Position numbers and translations under genes: made by a program | In this document: positions 15,938 to 24,878 of the stretch, piece after piece | Layout of the letters: each line of letters starts with the position of its first letter | Position numbering within the stretch: position 1 is the stretch's first letter | Notes under the pieces: model-generated | Told to the model about the DNA's origin: nothing | Seen by the model: only the letters and a program-made list of their open reading frames with translations | The model's database searches: none | Origin: Anabaenopsis elenkinii CCIBt3563 | GTDB taxonomy: Bacteria; Cyanobacteriota; Cyanobacteriia; Cyanobacteriales; Nostocaceae | Assembly (NCBI RefSeq): GCF_015245355.1 | Contig: NZ_CP063311.1 | Coordinates: forward strand, 951,313 to 1,015,312 | Length of the DNA: 64,000 nucleotides | Reading direction: 5' to 3'

Positions 15938-18423
15938 AACCAGATTGGGTAAGATTGCACAAAGCCTTGGCAATAGAAGCAGACCAGGGCTTTACAGACT
16001 TGATGGGCAAGCAATACCGCTTCAGTGAATTTCTGTGCTTGACTTTTGGGAAATTCCCCACAGTTTTGCCCTCTATGGAACCAACTGCCACTCTATCGCT
16101 ATCAGAACGCAAGCGTTGGGAAGAACTAGCGGCGAGGTTTGCTAATTATCCCCATCTGGAACTAGAGGAAAGACAGCACTTAGTAGCTGAAACTCGCAGG
16201 TATCTCTACCAACTACAGCAAGGACTAAAGGAAACTACCACACAGCCACAAGAGAAATACCAAATTCAAAAATCTCAACCTAAATCCCCCATTGTCCAGC
16301 AGGTGAGCCGCTCGTTAGCGCCTAATATTGACCAAAAACTCAGTGATTTGCCAGAAATAGGTATCCGCAATGCTGATAAACTGGGGGCGCTGAATTTATA
16401 TACGGTGCGTGATTTACTTTACTACTATCCCCGTGACCACATTGACTATGGGCGTCAGGTGAACATCCGAGACCTACAGGGGGGTGAAACAGTTACCATA
16501 ATTGCTAGGGTCAAGCGTTGTCACTGTTTTACTAGCCCCAAAAATAAGAAATTATCAATTTTAGAATTAGTCCTTCAGGATAATACCGGCCAAATTAAAA
16601 TTAGTCGATTTAATGCTGGTGCGCGTTTTGCTAGTCGCGGTTGGCAAGAAGGTTTAAAACGCCGTTACCCTGTGAGTAGTATTTTGGCGGCTTGTGGGTT
16701 GGTGAAGGAAAGTAAATATGGCTTGACTCTGGATAACCCAGAACTGGAAGTGTTAGCACATCCCGGGGATACTATTGATTCTCTGACGATTGGTCGGGTA
16801 GTGCCGATTTATCCTCTGACTGAGGGTGTGGTTGCCAATACTGTCAGACAGGCGGTGAGGGCTGCTTTGCCGGCTGTGGTTAACCTGAAAGACCCTTTAC
16901 CTAAGGGGTTGCGGGAAAAGTACGGTTTAATGGAGTTAAAGGATGCGATCGCTAATATCCATTTTCCTGATGACAGTGCCAGTTTACAAGTTGCCCGTCA
17001 TCGTCTAGTTTTTGATGAATTTTTCTACCTGCAACTGGGCTTACTACAACGTCAGCAGCAAGCTAAGGCTATCCAAACTAGTGCTATTATCGCCCCTAAA
17101 GGTCAGCTAATTGAGAAGTTCTCGGAAATTTTGCCTTTTCAACTCACAGGGGCGCAGCAACGGGTAATTAATGATATTCTCAACGATTTACAACAATCCA
17201 CACCCATGAATCGTTTAGTACAGGGGGATGTGGGTTCGGGTAAAACCGTGGTGGCGGTAATTGCTATCTTGGCGGCGATTCAATCTGGCTATCAAGCGGC
17301 GTTAATGGCTCCTACGGAGGTTTTAGCAGAACAGCATTATCGTAAGTTAGTTAGCTGGTTTAACTTGTTGCATTTACCAGTGGAATTACTCACAGGCTCC
17401 ACTAAAATTGCTAAACGCCGGGAAATTCACTCCCAGTTGGGAACCGGTGAGTTACCTCTGTTGGTGGGGACTCACGCCTTAATACAAGACACTGTTAATT
17501 TCCAACAGTTAGGGTTGGTGGTGATTGATGAACAGCACCGTTTTGGGGTGAAACAAAGGGCGCTGTTACAGCAAAAAGGTGAGCGACCCCATGTGTTAAC
17601 TATGACTGCAACCCCCATTCCTCGGACTTTAGCATTAACTATACATGGGGATATGAATGTTAGTCAGATTGATGAGTTACCACCGGGACGGCAAAAAATT
17701 CAGACTACTGTATTAACAGGTCAACAACGCGCCCAAGCTTACGATTTAATCCGCCGCGAAATCGCCCAAGGAAGACAGGTGTATATAGTCTTACCACTTG
17801 TGGAAGAGTCGGAAAAGTTAGATTTGCGTTCGGCGGTAGAGGAGCATCAAAAGTTACAGGAAACTGTTTTCCCAGACTTTCAGGTGGGATTGTTGCATGG
17901 TCGCATGAGTGCGGCACAAAAGGAGGCAGCAATTACTAAATTCCGCGATCGACAAACCCAGATTCTAGTTTCTACCACCGTTGTAGAAGTGGGTGTCGAT
18001 GTCCCTAATGCAACCGTTATGCTCATAGAAAATGCGGAGAGATTTGGCTTGTCACAACTGCACCAATTACGGGGGCGTGTGGGTCGGGGGGCAGCAAAGT
18101 CCTTTTGTTTATTGATGAGCAGTTCTCGGTCTCCTGACGCTCAACAACGGTTAAAGGTGTTGGAACAGTCCCAAGATGGCTTTTTTATTGCGGAGATGGA
18201 TATGCGGTTACGTGGACCGGGGGAAGTGCTGGGAACTCGTCAATCTGGTGTAGCTGATTTTACTTTAGCCAGCTTGGTGGAAGATGAGGAGGTTCTGCTT
18301 TTAGCTAGACAAGCGGCGGAGAAGGTGATAGAGATAGATGTCACTCTGGATCGTTGGGATCTGATGAAAGCTGAGTTGAAGTATCGCTATGAGCGGTTAA
18401 TGGGTGGGGCGATTTTAACATAG
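15925..18423 (+). CDS. recG: ATP-dependent DNA helicase RecG
   Basis: Branch-migrating helicase that remodels stalled forks and recombination intermediates. The 832 residues include a cyanobacterial N-terminal extension of about 150 residues, then the wedge/OB domain (LPEIGIRNADKLGALNLYTVRDLLYYYPRDH start), Walker A GDVGSGKT, motif II DEQHRFGV (DEQH box), motif III MTATPIPRT and the C-terminal helicase motifs (STTVVEVGVDVPNA, QLRGRVGRG). Residues 51-61 (MEPTATLSLSE) come from a dispersed repeat and sit in the N-terminal extension, where they may not disturb the helicase core. The start codon lies in a heptamer repeat with ATGs in all three frames and has no clear Shine-Dalgarno sequence. Confidence 0.97.
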   Translation: MTNDQPDWVRLHKALAIEADQGFTDLMGKQYRFSEFLCLTFGKFPTVLPSMEPTATLSLSERKRWEELAARFANYPHLELEERQHLVAETRRYLYQLQQGLKETTTQPQEKYQIQKSQPKSPIVQQVSRSLAPNIDQKLSDLPEIGIRNADKLGALNLYTVRDLLYYYPRDHIDYGRQVNIRDLQGGETVTIIARVKRCHCFTSPKNKKLSILELVLQDNTGQIKISRFNAGARFASRGWQEGLKRRYPVSSILAACGLVKESKYGLTLDNPELEVLAHPGDTIDSLTIGRVVPIYPLTEGVVANTVRQAVRAALPAVVNLKDPLPKGLREKYGLMELKDAIANIHFPDDSASLQVARHRLVFDEFFYLQLGLLQRQQQAKAIQTSAIIAPKGQLIEKFSEILPFQLTGAQQRVINDILNDLQQSTPMNRLVQGDVGSGKTVVAVIAILAAIQSGYQAALMAPTEVLAEQHYRKLVSWFNLLHLPVELLTGSTKIAKRREIHSQLGTGELPLLVGTHALIQDTVNFQQLGLVVIDEQHRFGVKQRALLQQKGERPHVLTMTATPIPRTLALTIHGDMNVSQIDELPPGRQKIQTTVLTGQQRAQAYDLIRREIAQGRQVYIVLPLVEESEKLDLRSAVEEHQKLQETVFPDFQVGLLHGRMSAAQKEAAITKFRDRQTQILVSTTVVEVGVDVPNATVMLIENAERFGLSQLHQLRGRVGRGAAKSFCLLMSSSRSPDAQQRLKVLEQSQDGFFIAEMDMRLRGPGEVLGTRQSGVADFTLASLVEDEEVLLLARQAAEKVIEIDVTLDRWDLMKAELKYRYERLMGGAILT
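16075..16107 (+). repeat. Small dispersed repeat copy inside recG
   Basis: Nearly identical to 15579-15612 (CTATCGCTATCAGAA instead of CTATCCCTATCAGAA) and in frame: MEPTATLSLSE. It lies at recG codons 51-61. Confidence 0.8.
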
Positions 18424-18467
18424 TATATTTGGGTACACTCTTATTTACCAAGACTGAATATAGCTTA

Positions 18468-18935
18468 ATGGCAATACCTTTCACAGACCGAGAAATGGAA
18501 AGAGCTTGGCGTAATAATCTGTCTGCTTATCATAACTCTCCGCAGATACTCCGAACTAATGCCCATCGGTTACTCTTATTTTATGCTGTTGAATGTGGAC
18601 TTAAGGTAATCTTGATGAAGCGAAAGCGGAAAAAACGTACTGATGATTGTGCAGAAATTTCTGAATGTCAGCATAATATAAATAAGTTATTAGATTGTCT
18701 GGGTGCAGGAGGCTCTCTAAACCTACCGGAAATATTTATTAAGGAAATCAGCGATACAAGAAATAATAAAGAGCCGAGAAAATTAAACAGTGGTCAAATT
18801 AACCAAATGTGGCGCTATGGCGGACAAGTTGTTTCAATAGTTACTGAAGAAAAAAAAGCTACTGATGATGAAGATATAGAAACAAGATTAAAGACAATAT
18901 TAAAGTGGATTGAAAGAGAAATTGGAAAGGCATGA
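18468..18935 (+). CDS. HEPN-like small protein, first gene of a putative conflict cassette
   Basis: 155 residues from the ATG at 18468; a TTG at 18429 would add 13 unlikely residues. The helical segment RTNAHRLLLFYAVECGLKVI is typical of the first helices of HEPN proteins (fYAvElgLK pattern), and QHNINKLLDCL matches the following HdL..L helix. HEPN domains are often RNases or substrate-recruiting modules in toxin and anti-phage systems. The usual R-x4-6-H catalytic motif is not obvious, so it may be non-catalytic or degenerate. Its TGA overlaps the ATG of the next gene (ATGA), implying translational coupling with the large NTPase. The assignment is by pattern only. Confidence 0.6.
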   Translation: MAIPFTDREMERAWRNNLSAYHNSPQILRTNAHRLLLFYAVECGLKVILMKRKRKKRTDDCAEISECQHNINKLLDCLGAGGSLNLPEIFIKEISDTRNNKEPRKLNSGQINQMWRYGGQVVSIVTEEKKATDDEDIETRLKTILKWIEREIGKA

Positions 18936-21790
18936 ATAGATTAAGATTATTAACATGGCTTGATGTCAGAAGACATATTCGCAGCAAGACTAAATATGGC
19001 ACAAAACTACCAGATAGTCTAGTAAAAATTCGGTGTTTTTCTGATGCTGTAGAAATAGGGATTACTAATGAAGACAATTTAGAAGAAGCAAAGCATACTG
19101 TAAAGGAATGGTTTGGTGACTGGTATTTAGAAAACGAGTCTGTTATCCAGCTTGACATGGGTGATGCTACATTACCAGTGGAGTTTATTTCAGGGAAAGA
19201 AGTTTCTCTAACCGATATTGATGTTCGTCCTTTTTGGGAAGAAATTGCTTATTTAGAAAATAGCTCAGAAGTAGAAGCTGTAAAAGCAAACTCTGTTAAG
19301 CTACCAGAACCATACACTGATAACCCTACAGACACTGGTAAACCTAGTTTAATCGCTTTCTATTCTTTTAAAGGTGGTGTAGGAAGAACATTAAATTTAG
19401 CAGCATATCTTTTCGCTTTATTAGATAAAGCTAAAGAACTAAATAAATCTATAACTGTGTTAGTAATTGATGCTGATTTAGAAGCTCCTGGTCTTACCTA
19501 CTGGAATGCTTTTGAAAAGCAACAACCAGCCGTTTCTTTCATGGATTTTTTAGAAGTTTTCCATTATTCTCCTATTGAAAGAGAAGAAGCACTGTCATGG
19601 TTTGCTAAGGAGGTTAAAAAAACACCTAAAAACGAAGGCGGATCAACTGTATATTTTTTACCTGCTTGTCGTGATGATAAACAGCTACTAGATACACCTA
19701 TCCTTCCTGAACATTTGGTCAGGAGTACAGATGGGGTTTGGGAGTATGGTAATGCAATCCATCGTTTAGGTAAAGTAGTTGGAGCAGATTATGTATTCAT
19801 TGATCTAAGAGCAGGTTTAAGTGAAATATCCAGTCCAATAATTTTCGATCCCAGAATTAAACGTTTTCTAGTAACAACTATAAATGAGCAATCTGTTAGA
19901 GGTACAAGTCTTGTCTTAAAACAAATTGGTAAAGTTGCACCATCGGAGGCAGATGTCGATGCTCAAAGATATTATGATCCATCTCTAGTAATTAATATGT
20001 TAAAGGAGGAATTTAGAAAATTACCTATGTATTTTGATGCGTATGACACTTTTCGGGATGACTATAACCAGCTAGAAGAAGAAGAAGGTCTTATTGTTTC
20101 TTCTAAAAGATTGGAGATAAAAGACGCTTTTTTTGCTGAAGAATTACTGTATGTAAATAATTGGGAAGAAGCACGCTCAAAATTAAAAGCAACTTCATTA
20201 ATGGAGAATGCTAGAAAATGGGCAGAAATGCAGTTAGATAACGACAGTGAGGAAGCTTTAACAAATGTACACAGTGAGGAAGCTTCAACAAATGTACACA
20301 GTGAGGAAGCTTCAACAAATGTACATCGAGAAGAACAGAGTTCACTAGAAGCCGTAATAAGTCTGAGAGATTTATGTAGAAAATATGAATATGCTGAACA
20401 AGGGCAAGGTGAAGATTTACTTATAACAGAACCTTTGCATAACTTAGCAACTAATTTTAGAGATAAATTACCTCATGTCTTATCAATTGGAGCTAAAGGG
20501 GCTGGAAAAACATTTAATTATATACAGTTATCGCGGTTTAAATATTGGGAAAAATTTTTGAATCGTGTAGATAATAAAAATCACGAACCACAGCTAAAAA
20601 AAACGTATATATTTCCGTTACTTCAATCAAGCAATCTTAAAGAGAATGCAAAAAAAGTCATCAATGAAGCCAGGAAAGAACTTCAAGGAGCTTTAGGTGA
20701 AAATTTCATTGATAAATTTACACATTCGGAATATACAGATAGGATTATAACAGCACTGAATGAGCAAAAATGGAATGAACCACAATGGACAGAATTTTGG
20801 GTTAGTGAAATAGCTAGAGCTATAAGTGTTAGTTCAAATACCAATATTCCCAATAATCTTAGCAGTATAGATCATGAATTAAAAAATAAAGGATTACATA
20901 TCATATTTTTATTTGATGGCTTAGAAGATATTTTTCGGGATATTGCCTCTAGTAAGGAAGAACAGAAAGCTTTAAGAGCTTTGATTGATGACTTACCGAA
21001 GAAATTATCTGAAATTAGGCAATCGAATCTTGGTATAATAATTTTCTTACGTCGTGATTTCCTCAAATATACAATTACTCAAAATTTGAGCCAGTTTGAA
21101 AATCTTTACCGTTCTTATGATTTATCTTGGGATGAGGATTCTTTTTTACGGCTAGTTTATTGGATTTGTAGCGAATCTCAAGTAATAAATGCAAAGAAAA
21201 ATAATATTTACGAGTTCAGTAAAGAAAATCTGAAAAATGAATTGGAAAATTTATGGGGTAAAAAGTTAGGTTCAGATAAGTCTAACGAAGCCTATACAGC
21301 TTCTTGGATATTTGCAGCCTTGACTGATTTTAATGGCAGGCTTCAAGCCAGAGATATTGTTCGTTTTTTATATAACGCAGCAGGTATCACAGTAAATAAA
21401 GCTAACGAGTTACAACTTGAAAAGTGGTTTATTAGCCGACTTTTACACCCTAAAGCAATCCGCCAGGCGCTGAAACCATGTAGTACTAAAAAAGTAGAAG
21501 AAGCTAAAGAAGAATATCCATTATTCAAAAAATGGGTTGATGATGAACTTCCTTATCTGGCTCCGGCTGAAAAGAAAATTCCTTTTGCAGTAGAACAGTT
21601 CAATATGGATCAACAAACTGTAAGACTCTTAGAAGAGATGGGAGTGATTTACGAAGATAAAGACAAAGAGGAAATAGCCAGATTTTATATGCCTGAGATA
21701 TTCCGTGAAGGTTTAGGTTTTTCAGGTACTGGAGCGCGACCTCGGATATTAGCTTTGAAGCGCAAGATATTAGGGAAAGGGATTTTATGA
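18932..21790 (+). CDS. 952-residue double NTPase: MinD/ParA-like domain plus second P-loop NTPase
   Basis: No named family recognised. Order of parts: N-terminal domain of unknown type (1-135); a SIMIBI/ParA-like domain with the deviant Walker A KGGVGRT (147-153), VIDADLEAPG (178-187) and YVFIDLRAG (287-294); a linker with three 9-residue repeats SEEASTNVH (439-465); a second P-loop domain with GAKGAGKT (520-527), a Walker B strand LHIIFLFDGLED (655-666) and the strand GIIIFLRRDF; then a helical C-terminal region. No membrane segment. It is coupled to the HEPN-like gene upstream, and a HicB-like gene follows 9 bases downstream. The whole block is AT-rich and I saw no GCGATCGC in it, unlike its neighbours, which suggests horizontal transfer. 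Such fusions occur in bacterial conflict systems; an anti-phage role is inference. Confidence 0.8.
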   Translation: MNRLRLLTWLDVRRHIRSKTKYGTKLPDSLVKIRCFSDAVEIGITNEDNLEEAKHTVKEWFGDWYLENESVIQLDMGDATLPVEFISGKEVSLTDIDVRPFWEEIAYLENSSEVEAVKANSVKLPEPYTDNPTDTGKPSLIAFYSFKGGVGRTLNLAAYLFALLDKAKELNKSITVLVIDADLEAPGLTYWNAFEKQQPAVSFMDFLEVFHYSPIEREEALSWFAKEVKKTPKNEGGSTVYFLPACRDDKQLLDTPILPEHLVRSTDGVWEYGNAIHRLGKVVGADYVFIDLRAGLSEISSPIIFDPRIKRFLVTTINEQSVRGTSLVLKQIGKVAPSEADVDAQRYYDPSLVINMLKEEFRKLPMYFDAYDTFRDDYNQLEEEEGLIVSSKRLEIKDAFFAEELLYVNNWEEARSKLKATSLMENARKWAEMQLDNDSEEALTNVHSEEASTNVHSEEASTNVHREEQSSLEAVISLRDLCRKYEYAEQGQGEDLLITEPLHNLATNFRDKLPHVLSIGAKGAGKTFNYIQLSRFKYWEKFLNRVDNKNHEPQLKKTYIFPLLQSSNLKENAKKVINEARKELQGALGENFIDKFTHSEYTDRIITALNEQKWNEPQWTEFWVSEIARAISVSSNTNIPNNLSSIDHELKNKGLHIIFLFDGLEDIFRDIASSKEEQKALRALIDDLPKKLSEIRQSNLGIIIFLRRDFLKYTITQNLSQFENLYRSYDLSWDEDSFLRLVYWICSESQVINAKKNNIYEFSKENLKNELENLWGKKLGSDKSNEAYTASWIFAALTDFNGRLQARDIVRFLYNAAGITVNKANELQLEKWFISRLLHPKAIRQALKPCSTKKVEEAKEEYPLFKKWVDDELPYLAPAEKKIPFAVEQFNMDQQTVRLLEEMGVIYEDKDKEEIARFYMPEIFREGLGFSGTGARPRILALKRKILGKGIL
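20245..20325 (+). repeat. Three tandem 27-bp copies within the double-NTPase gene
   Basis: Copies at 20245-20271, 20272-20298 and 20299-20325 begin CAGTGAGGAAGCTT; copies 2 and 3 are identical and copy 1 differs at one base. They encode SEEALTNVH, SEEASTNVH, SEEASTNVH between the two NTPase modules. Confidence 0.95.
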
Positions 21791-21799
21791 AGATGAATA

Positions 21800-22009
21800 A
21801 TGAAACACTATCACATTAATATTTTTTACAGTGAAGAAGATAATGGCTACATAGCTGATATTCCTGATTTGAAATATTGTTCGGCTTTTGGTTCGACTGA
21901 AGAAGAAGCACTTAGTGAAGTATTACAAGCAAAAGCAGCATGGCTAGAAGCTGCCAAAATCGAAGGTAAACCAATACCTGAACCGAGATATCGACCTGCA
22001 ATTTATTAG
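21800..22009 (+). CDS. HicB-like antitoxin-domain protein
   Basis: 69 residues with the HicB N-terminal fold signature: HINIFYSEEDNGYIADIPDL, then CSAFGSTEEEALSEVLQAKAAWLEAA, then a proline-rich end (GKPIPEPRYRP). HicB proteins normally neutralise HicA RNases; no HicA-like gene is visible next to it and there is no DNA-binding extension. It starts 9 bases after the NTPase stop, so it may be the third gene of the cassette, possibly a regulator or antitoxin for it, or an independent solitary gene as is common in cyanobacteria. Confidence 0.8.
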   Translation: MKHYHINIFYSEEDNGYIADIPDLKYCSAFGSTEEEALSEVLQAKAAWLEAAKIEGKPIPEPRYRPAIY

Positions 22010-22046
22010 AAAACTTGATGATTAGAGTTCGTATAAACGTATCTAC

Positions 22047-22232
22047 TCATCCCCCTAGAAGAGAACGCAGCCACTGCCGAAAAGCTCGCCGCGCTGCACT
22101 AGCAACCTCTATCTCGCTCAACTTCAAAAATTGCAAAATGCCCTCAATCACAGGCAAATCTCCAAATGTGGGGCTATTTTGTACCTGCACATACTCACCT
22201 TCACGTAACAGAAAAATCTGCTGCACTCTTAA
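22047..22232 (-). pseudogene. C-terminal remnant of a Uma2-type (DUF820) endonuclease
   Basis: Minus-strand frame reads FLLREGEYVQVQNSPTF, then GDLPVIEGILQFLKLSE, then RRAFRQWLRSLLGG and a stop at 22047-22049. This resembles the last 60 residues of Uma2-family putative restriction-like nucleases, which are abundant in cyanobacteria. The frame is closed by TAG just upstream at 22233-22235 and no N-terminal part is found, so it is a remnant. The identification is by pattern from memory. Confidence 0.45.
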
Positions 22233-22452
22233 CTAAAACCCAATCCATAATTAATATTTTGACGTTGAATCGATTCGTGAACAACAAGAATTTGGGTTTC
22301 CGAGATAGAATAATGTAATATCTGACACATTTAAACATCAATTATCACCTGTCGCTCACCTCACCATCAGCAAAATGAATGTGGGGATCGCTTGCTGTAT
22401 TCTTCACAATTTGTTACAAAAGTATAAAGAACTTCTAGAGACCCAAAACTTC
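22233..22452. other. Intergenic region with decayed sequence before the DUF2993 gene
   Basis: No intact gene. A minus-strand stretch around 22250-22320 reads SISETQILVVHESIQRQN and faintly resembles the end of a ParE/RelE-type toxin, too weak to call. With the Uma2 remnant it looks like a graveyard of accessory genes. Confidence 0.35.
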
Positions 22453-23247
22453 ATGTTAGGCGGACTTACTGGTTTAAAAGATTCTCAAGGTACAGATTGG
22501 GGAGAGCGACTGCTGAATACAGTCGCTAGCCAAACGATTCGCCACTTGTTTACCCAAAGCGAGTCAGTAGAAGTATTTGTGCGCTGCTATCCCTCCAGCA
22601 AACTGTTGCAAGGCAGCATTGACAGCTTTAAAATGAGCGGTACTGGCTTGGTGATTCGCAAAGATTTCTTGGTAGAGGAAATGTCCTTTGAAACCGATAC
22701 TGTTACCATTGACTTCGGCGGTTTGATGAGTGGTAAGCTCAACCTCAAGCAACCTACCCAAGCGATCGCTCACGTAGTATTATCAGAAGCAGGCATTAAC
22801 CAAGCCTTCAATGCCAAACTAGTAACACAGCATCTAGTTAACCTGACCATGCCCTCCTTGACGGCAATATCTGGCGGTGAACCGGTAACATTCACTAATA
22901 TTCAAGTAGAACTGTTGGCAGAAAATCATCTGCGAATGATGGCTAAGGCGGATTTAAATAATGGGGAACTCATACCCCTGTGTATGACTATGACTGTAGC
23001 TGTAGAAAGACGGCGACGAATTTCTTTTAAAGACCCTAAAATTGAACTGGATACAATACCTGTAGCACAACGAGAAGTGTCCCAAAAATTGAGTATGGCA
23101 CTCGCAGAAATTTTAGATAATATGGTTGACTTAGATCGCTTTGACCTTGATGGTGTAAAAATGCGGCTGAATCGTTTAGAAACTCAAGGTAAAAGGTTAA
23201 TTTTCAGTGGATATGCAGAAATAGAACGTATACCTCGTAATCCTTAG
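22453..23247 (+). CDS. DUF2993 (LmeA-like) lipid-binding protein
   Basis: 264 residues from the ATG at 22453 (MLGGLTGLKDS); the open frame extends upstream to 22375, but those residues do not look like the family. The conserved core reads DWGERLLNTVASQTIRHLF, then SESVEVFVRCYPSSKLLQG, SIDSFKMSGTGLVIRKDF and VEEMSFETDTVTIDF, followed by a repeat of the same beta-rich pattern. DUF2993 proteins such as mycobacterial LmeA bind phospholipids and share a tubular lipid-binding fold. There is no signal peptide with this start. The cellular role in cyanobacteria is not known to me. It converges with the UDP-glucose dehydrogenase gene. Confidence 0.82.
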   Translation: MLGGLTGLKDSQGTDWGERLLNTVASQTIRHLFTQSESVEVFVRCYPSSKLLQGSIDSFKMSGTGLVIRKDFLVEEMSFETDTVTIDFGGLMSGKLNLKQPTQAIAHVVLSEAGINQAFNAKLVTQHLVNLTMPSLTAISGGEPVTFTNIQVELLAENHLRMMAKADLNNGELIPLCMTMTVAVERRRRISFKDPKIELDTIPVAQREVSQKLSMALAEILDNMVDLDRFDLDGVKMRLNRLETQGKRLIFSGYAEIERIPRNP

Positions 23248-23309
23248 TTACACCACCCTGGAAAAATAACCCTCTCCTGACTCAGGGGAGGGCTAGGTGG
23301 TAGGTGTAA
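23248..23309. terminator. Bidirectional terminator-like palindrome between convergent genes
   Basis: Inner hairpin CCCTCTCCTGA (23270-23280) with TCAGGGGAGGG (23282-23292); outer arms TTACACC (23248-23254) and GGTGTAA (23303-23309). It fills exactly the gap between the two convergent stop codons. Confidence 0.55.
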
Positions 23310-23310
23310 T

Positions 23311-24690
23311 CTATCTTCCCACGCCTATATATTGGAAACCAGCCCTCACCATAGTGTCAGGATCAAGAAAGTTCCGACCATCGATAATTACCGCATGGTT
23401 CATTAATTGTGCCATTTTAGCGTAATCTAGACTACTGAACTGTTGCCATTCAGTCACCAATACTAAAGCATCGCAGCCATCAGCCAGCCTTTCGGCGTCG
23501 GTTTCTACTAGTACACCAGTTAAACCATCACGTATACCTGTTTGGGAAACAATGGGGTCATAGGCTTTGACTTTTGCGCCGAGTCGGTTCAGCTGCTCAA
23601 TGAGGTTGAGTGCGGGAGCGTCCCGCATATCATCTGTATCTGGCTTGAAGGTCAAACCCAGAAGTCCCACAGTTTTACCTTTGAGGATTTTTAAGGCTTG
23701 TTGGAGTTTTTCCAAAGCAATTAAGCGTTGGCGTTCATTGACACTTACAGCAGCTTTCATAATTTGGGCTTCGTAGCCATAATCATTAGCAGTGTGAATC
23801 AGTGCAGCCACATCTTTAGGGAAGCAGGAACCACCCCAACCAATACCAGCGTTTAAAAACTTGTGACCAATGCGGGAGTCTAAACCGATGCCTTTTGCTA
23901 CTTGGGTGACATCAGCACCAACGCGATCGCAGATATTAGCCACTTCATTAATAAAACTAATTTTGGTGGCTAAAAAGGCATTAGCAGCATATTTGATCAT
24001 TTCTGCCGAACTGAGATCTGTAGTCAGTACTGGCACAGGAGGTAAAGATTTATCAGCAGCGTACTGACGCTCGATAATGGGAATATATAATTCTTTCATT
24101 AAAGCGATCGCTCTTTGACTATTACCCCCCAAGACAATGCGATCAGGGTTGAAAGTATCATATACTGCTGAACCTTCACGTAAAAACTCAGGATTACTGA
24201 CAACATCAAACTGAGGTAACTTGTCTTGTACAGCTACCCCACCAGCAGGTACAAGTGTTTTTTGACGTATAGCAATACCATCTAAAACAATCATCCGTAC
24301 CCAGTCACCGGAACCAATGGGTACTGTAGATTTATTGACGATTACCTTATAACCACCATTGAGATTCTCCCCAATGCTACGAGCTACAGCTTCCACATAA
24401 CGAGTATCACTTTCACCATTAGGTAAGGGTGGTGTTCCCACCGCAATAAACAGAATCTCACCATGGGCTACTCCTGCGGCAATATCTGTGGTAAAGTGAA
24501 TTTTCTCTCCTTGAATGGAAGACTGCATAATTTCCGAGAGTCCCGGCTCAAAAATGGGGGACTGTCCCGATTTCATTAACTTAACTTTTTCTTCATTATT
24601 ATCGACGCAAATGACATCATGGCCGATATGAGCCAAGCAAGCACCCGTTACCAAACCAACGTAACCAGTACCAATTACGCAAACACGCAT
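23311..24690 (-). CDS. ugd: UDP-glucose 6-dehydrogenase
   Basis: Oxidises UDP-glucose to UDP-glucuronate with two NAD+ in the cytoplasm. The 459 residues are family length. The NAD fold GTGYVGLVTG is at 7-16, the substrate segment GTPPLPNGESD at about 85-95, and the catalytic cysteine is Cys289 in GWGGSCFPKD. The C-terminal GLTFKPDTDDMRDAP region is intact. It is followed on the same strand, counting from upstream, by nothing close; the UDP-xylose synthase gene lies 188 bases upstream on the same strand. The product of this enzyme is the substrate of that one, so the two probably supply UDP-glucuronate and UDP-xylose for envelope polysaccharide. Confidence 0.95.
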   Translation of the reverse strand: MRVCVIGTGYVGLVTGACLAHIGHDVICVDNNEEKVKLMKSGQSPIFEPGLSEIMQSSIQGEKIHFTTDIAAGVAHGEILFIAVGTPPLPNGESDTRYVEAVARSIGENLNGGYKVIVNKSTVPIGSGDWVRMIVLDGIAIRQKTLVPAGGVAVQDKLPQFDVVSNPEFLREGSAVYDTFNPDRIVLGGNSQRAIALMKELYIPIIERQYAADKSLPPVPVLTTDLSSAEMIKYAANAFLATKISFINEVANICDRVGADVTQVAKGIGLDSRIGHKFLNAGIGWGGSCFPKDVAALIHTANDYGYEAQIMKAAVSVNERQRLIALEKLQQALKILKGKTVGLLGLTFKPDTDDMRDAPALNLIEQLNRLGAKVKAYDPIVSQTGIRDGLTGVLVETDAERLADGCDALVLVTEWQQFSSLDYAKMAQLMNHAVIIDGRNFLDPDTMVRAGFQYIGVGR

Positions 24691-24766
24691 TGAGTTTAAC
24701 TCCTCGTTTTTTTAGGGTTAGCCTTGAAAACAATGGTCAAAATATTACACTAATATCGCAAGAGCC

Positions 24767-24792
24767 GATAGGGATAGGGTGGTCTGAGCCAT
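24767..24792 (-). repeat. Degenerate copy of the small dispersed repeat
   Basis: GATAGGGATAGGGTGGTCTGAGCCAT resembles the copy at 49033-49058 (GATAGCGTAGGGTGGCGTAAG...) but with several differences. Intergenic. Confidence 0.4.
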
Positions 24793-24878
24793 ACTAAGTT
24801 AATTGCAAATCAGCAATAGAAACATAGTGAGTCTATAGGCTCATTCAGCACAACAGTAAATACCGCAAAAAATGATAC

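Noticed and set aside
22015-22236. Plus-strand open frame of 73 residues
   Set aside because: Composition is unnatural (many Cys, Arg, Ser) and it lies opposite the Uma2-like remnant, which explains the open frame.
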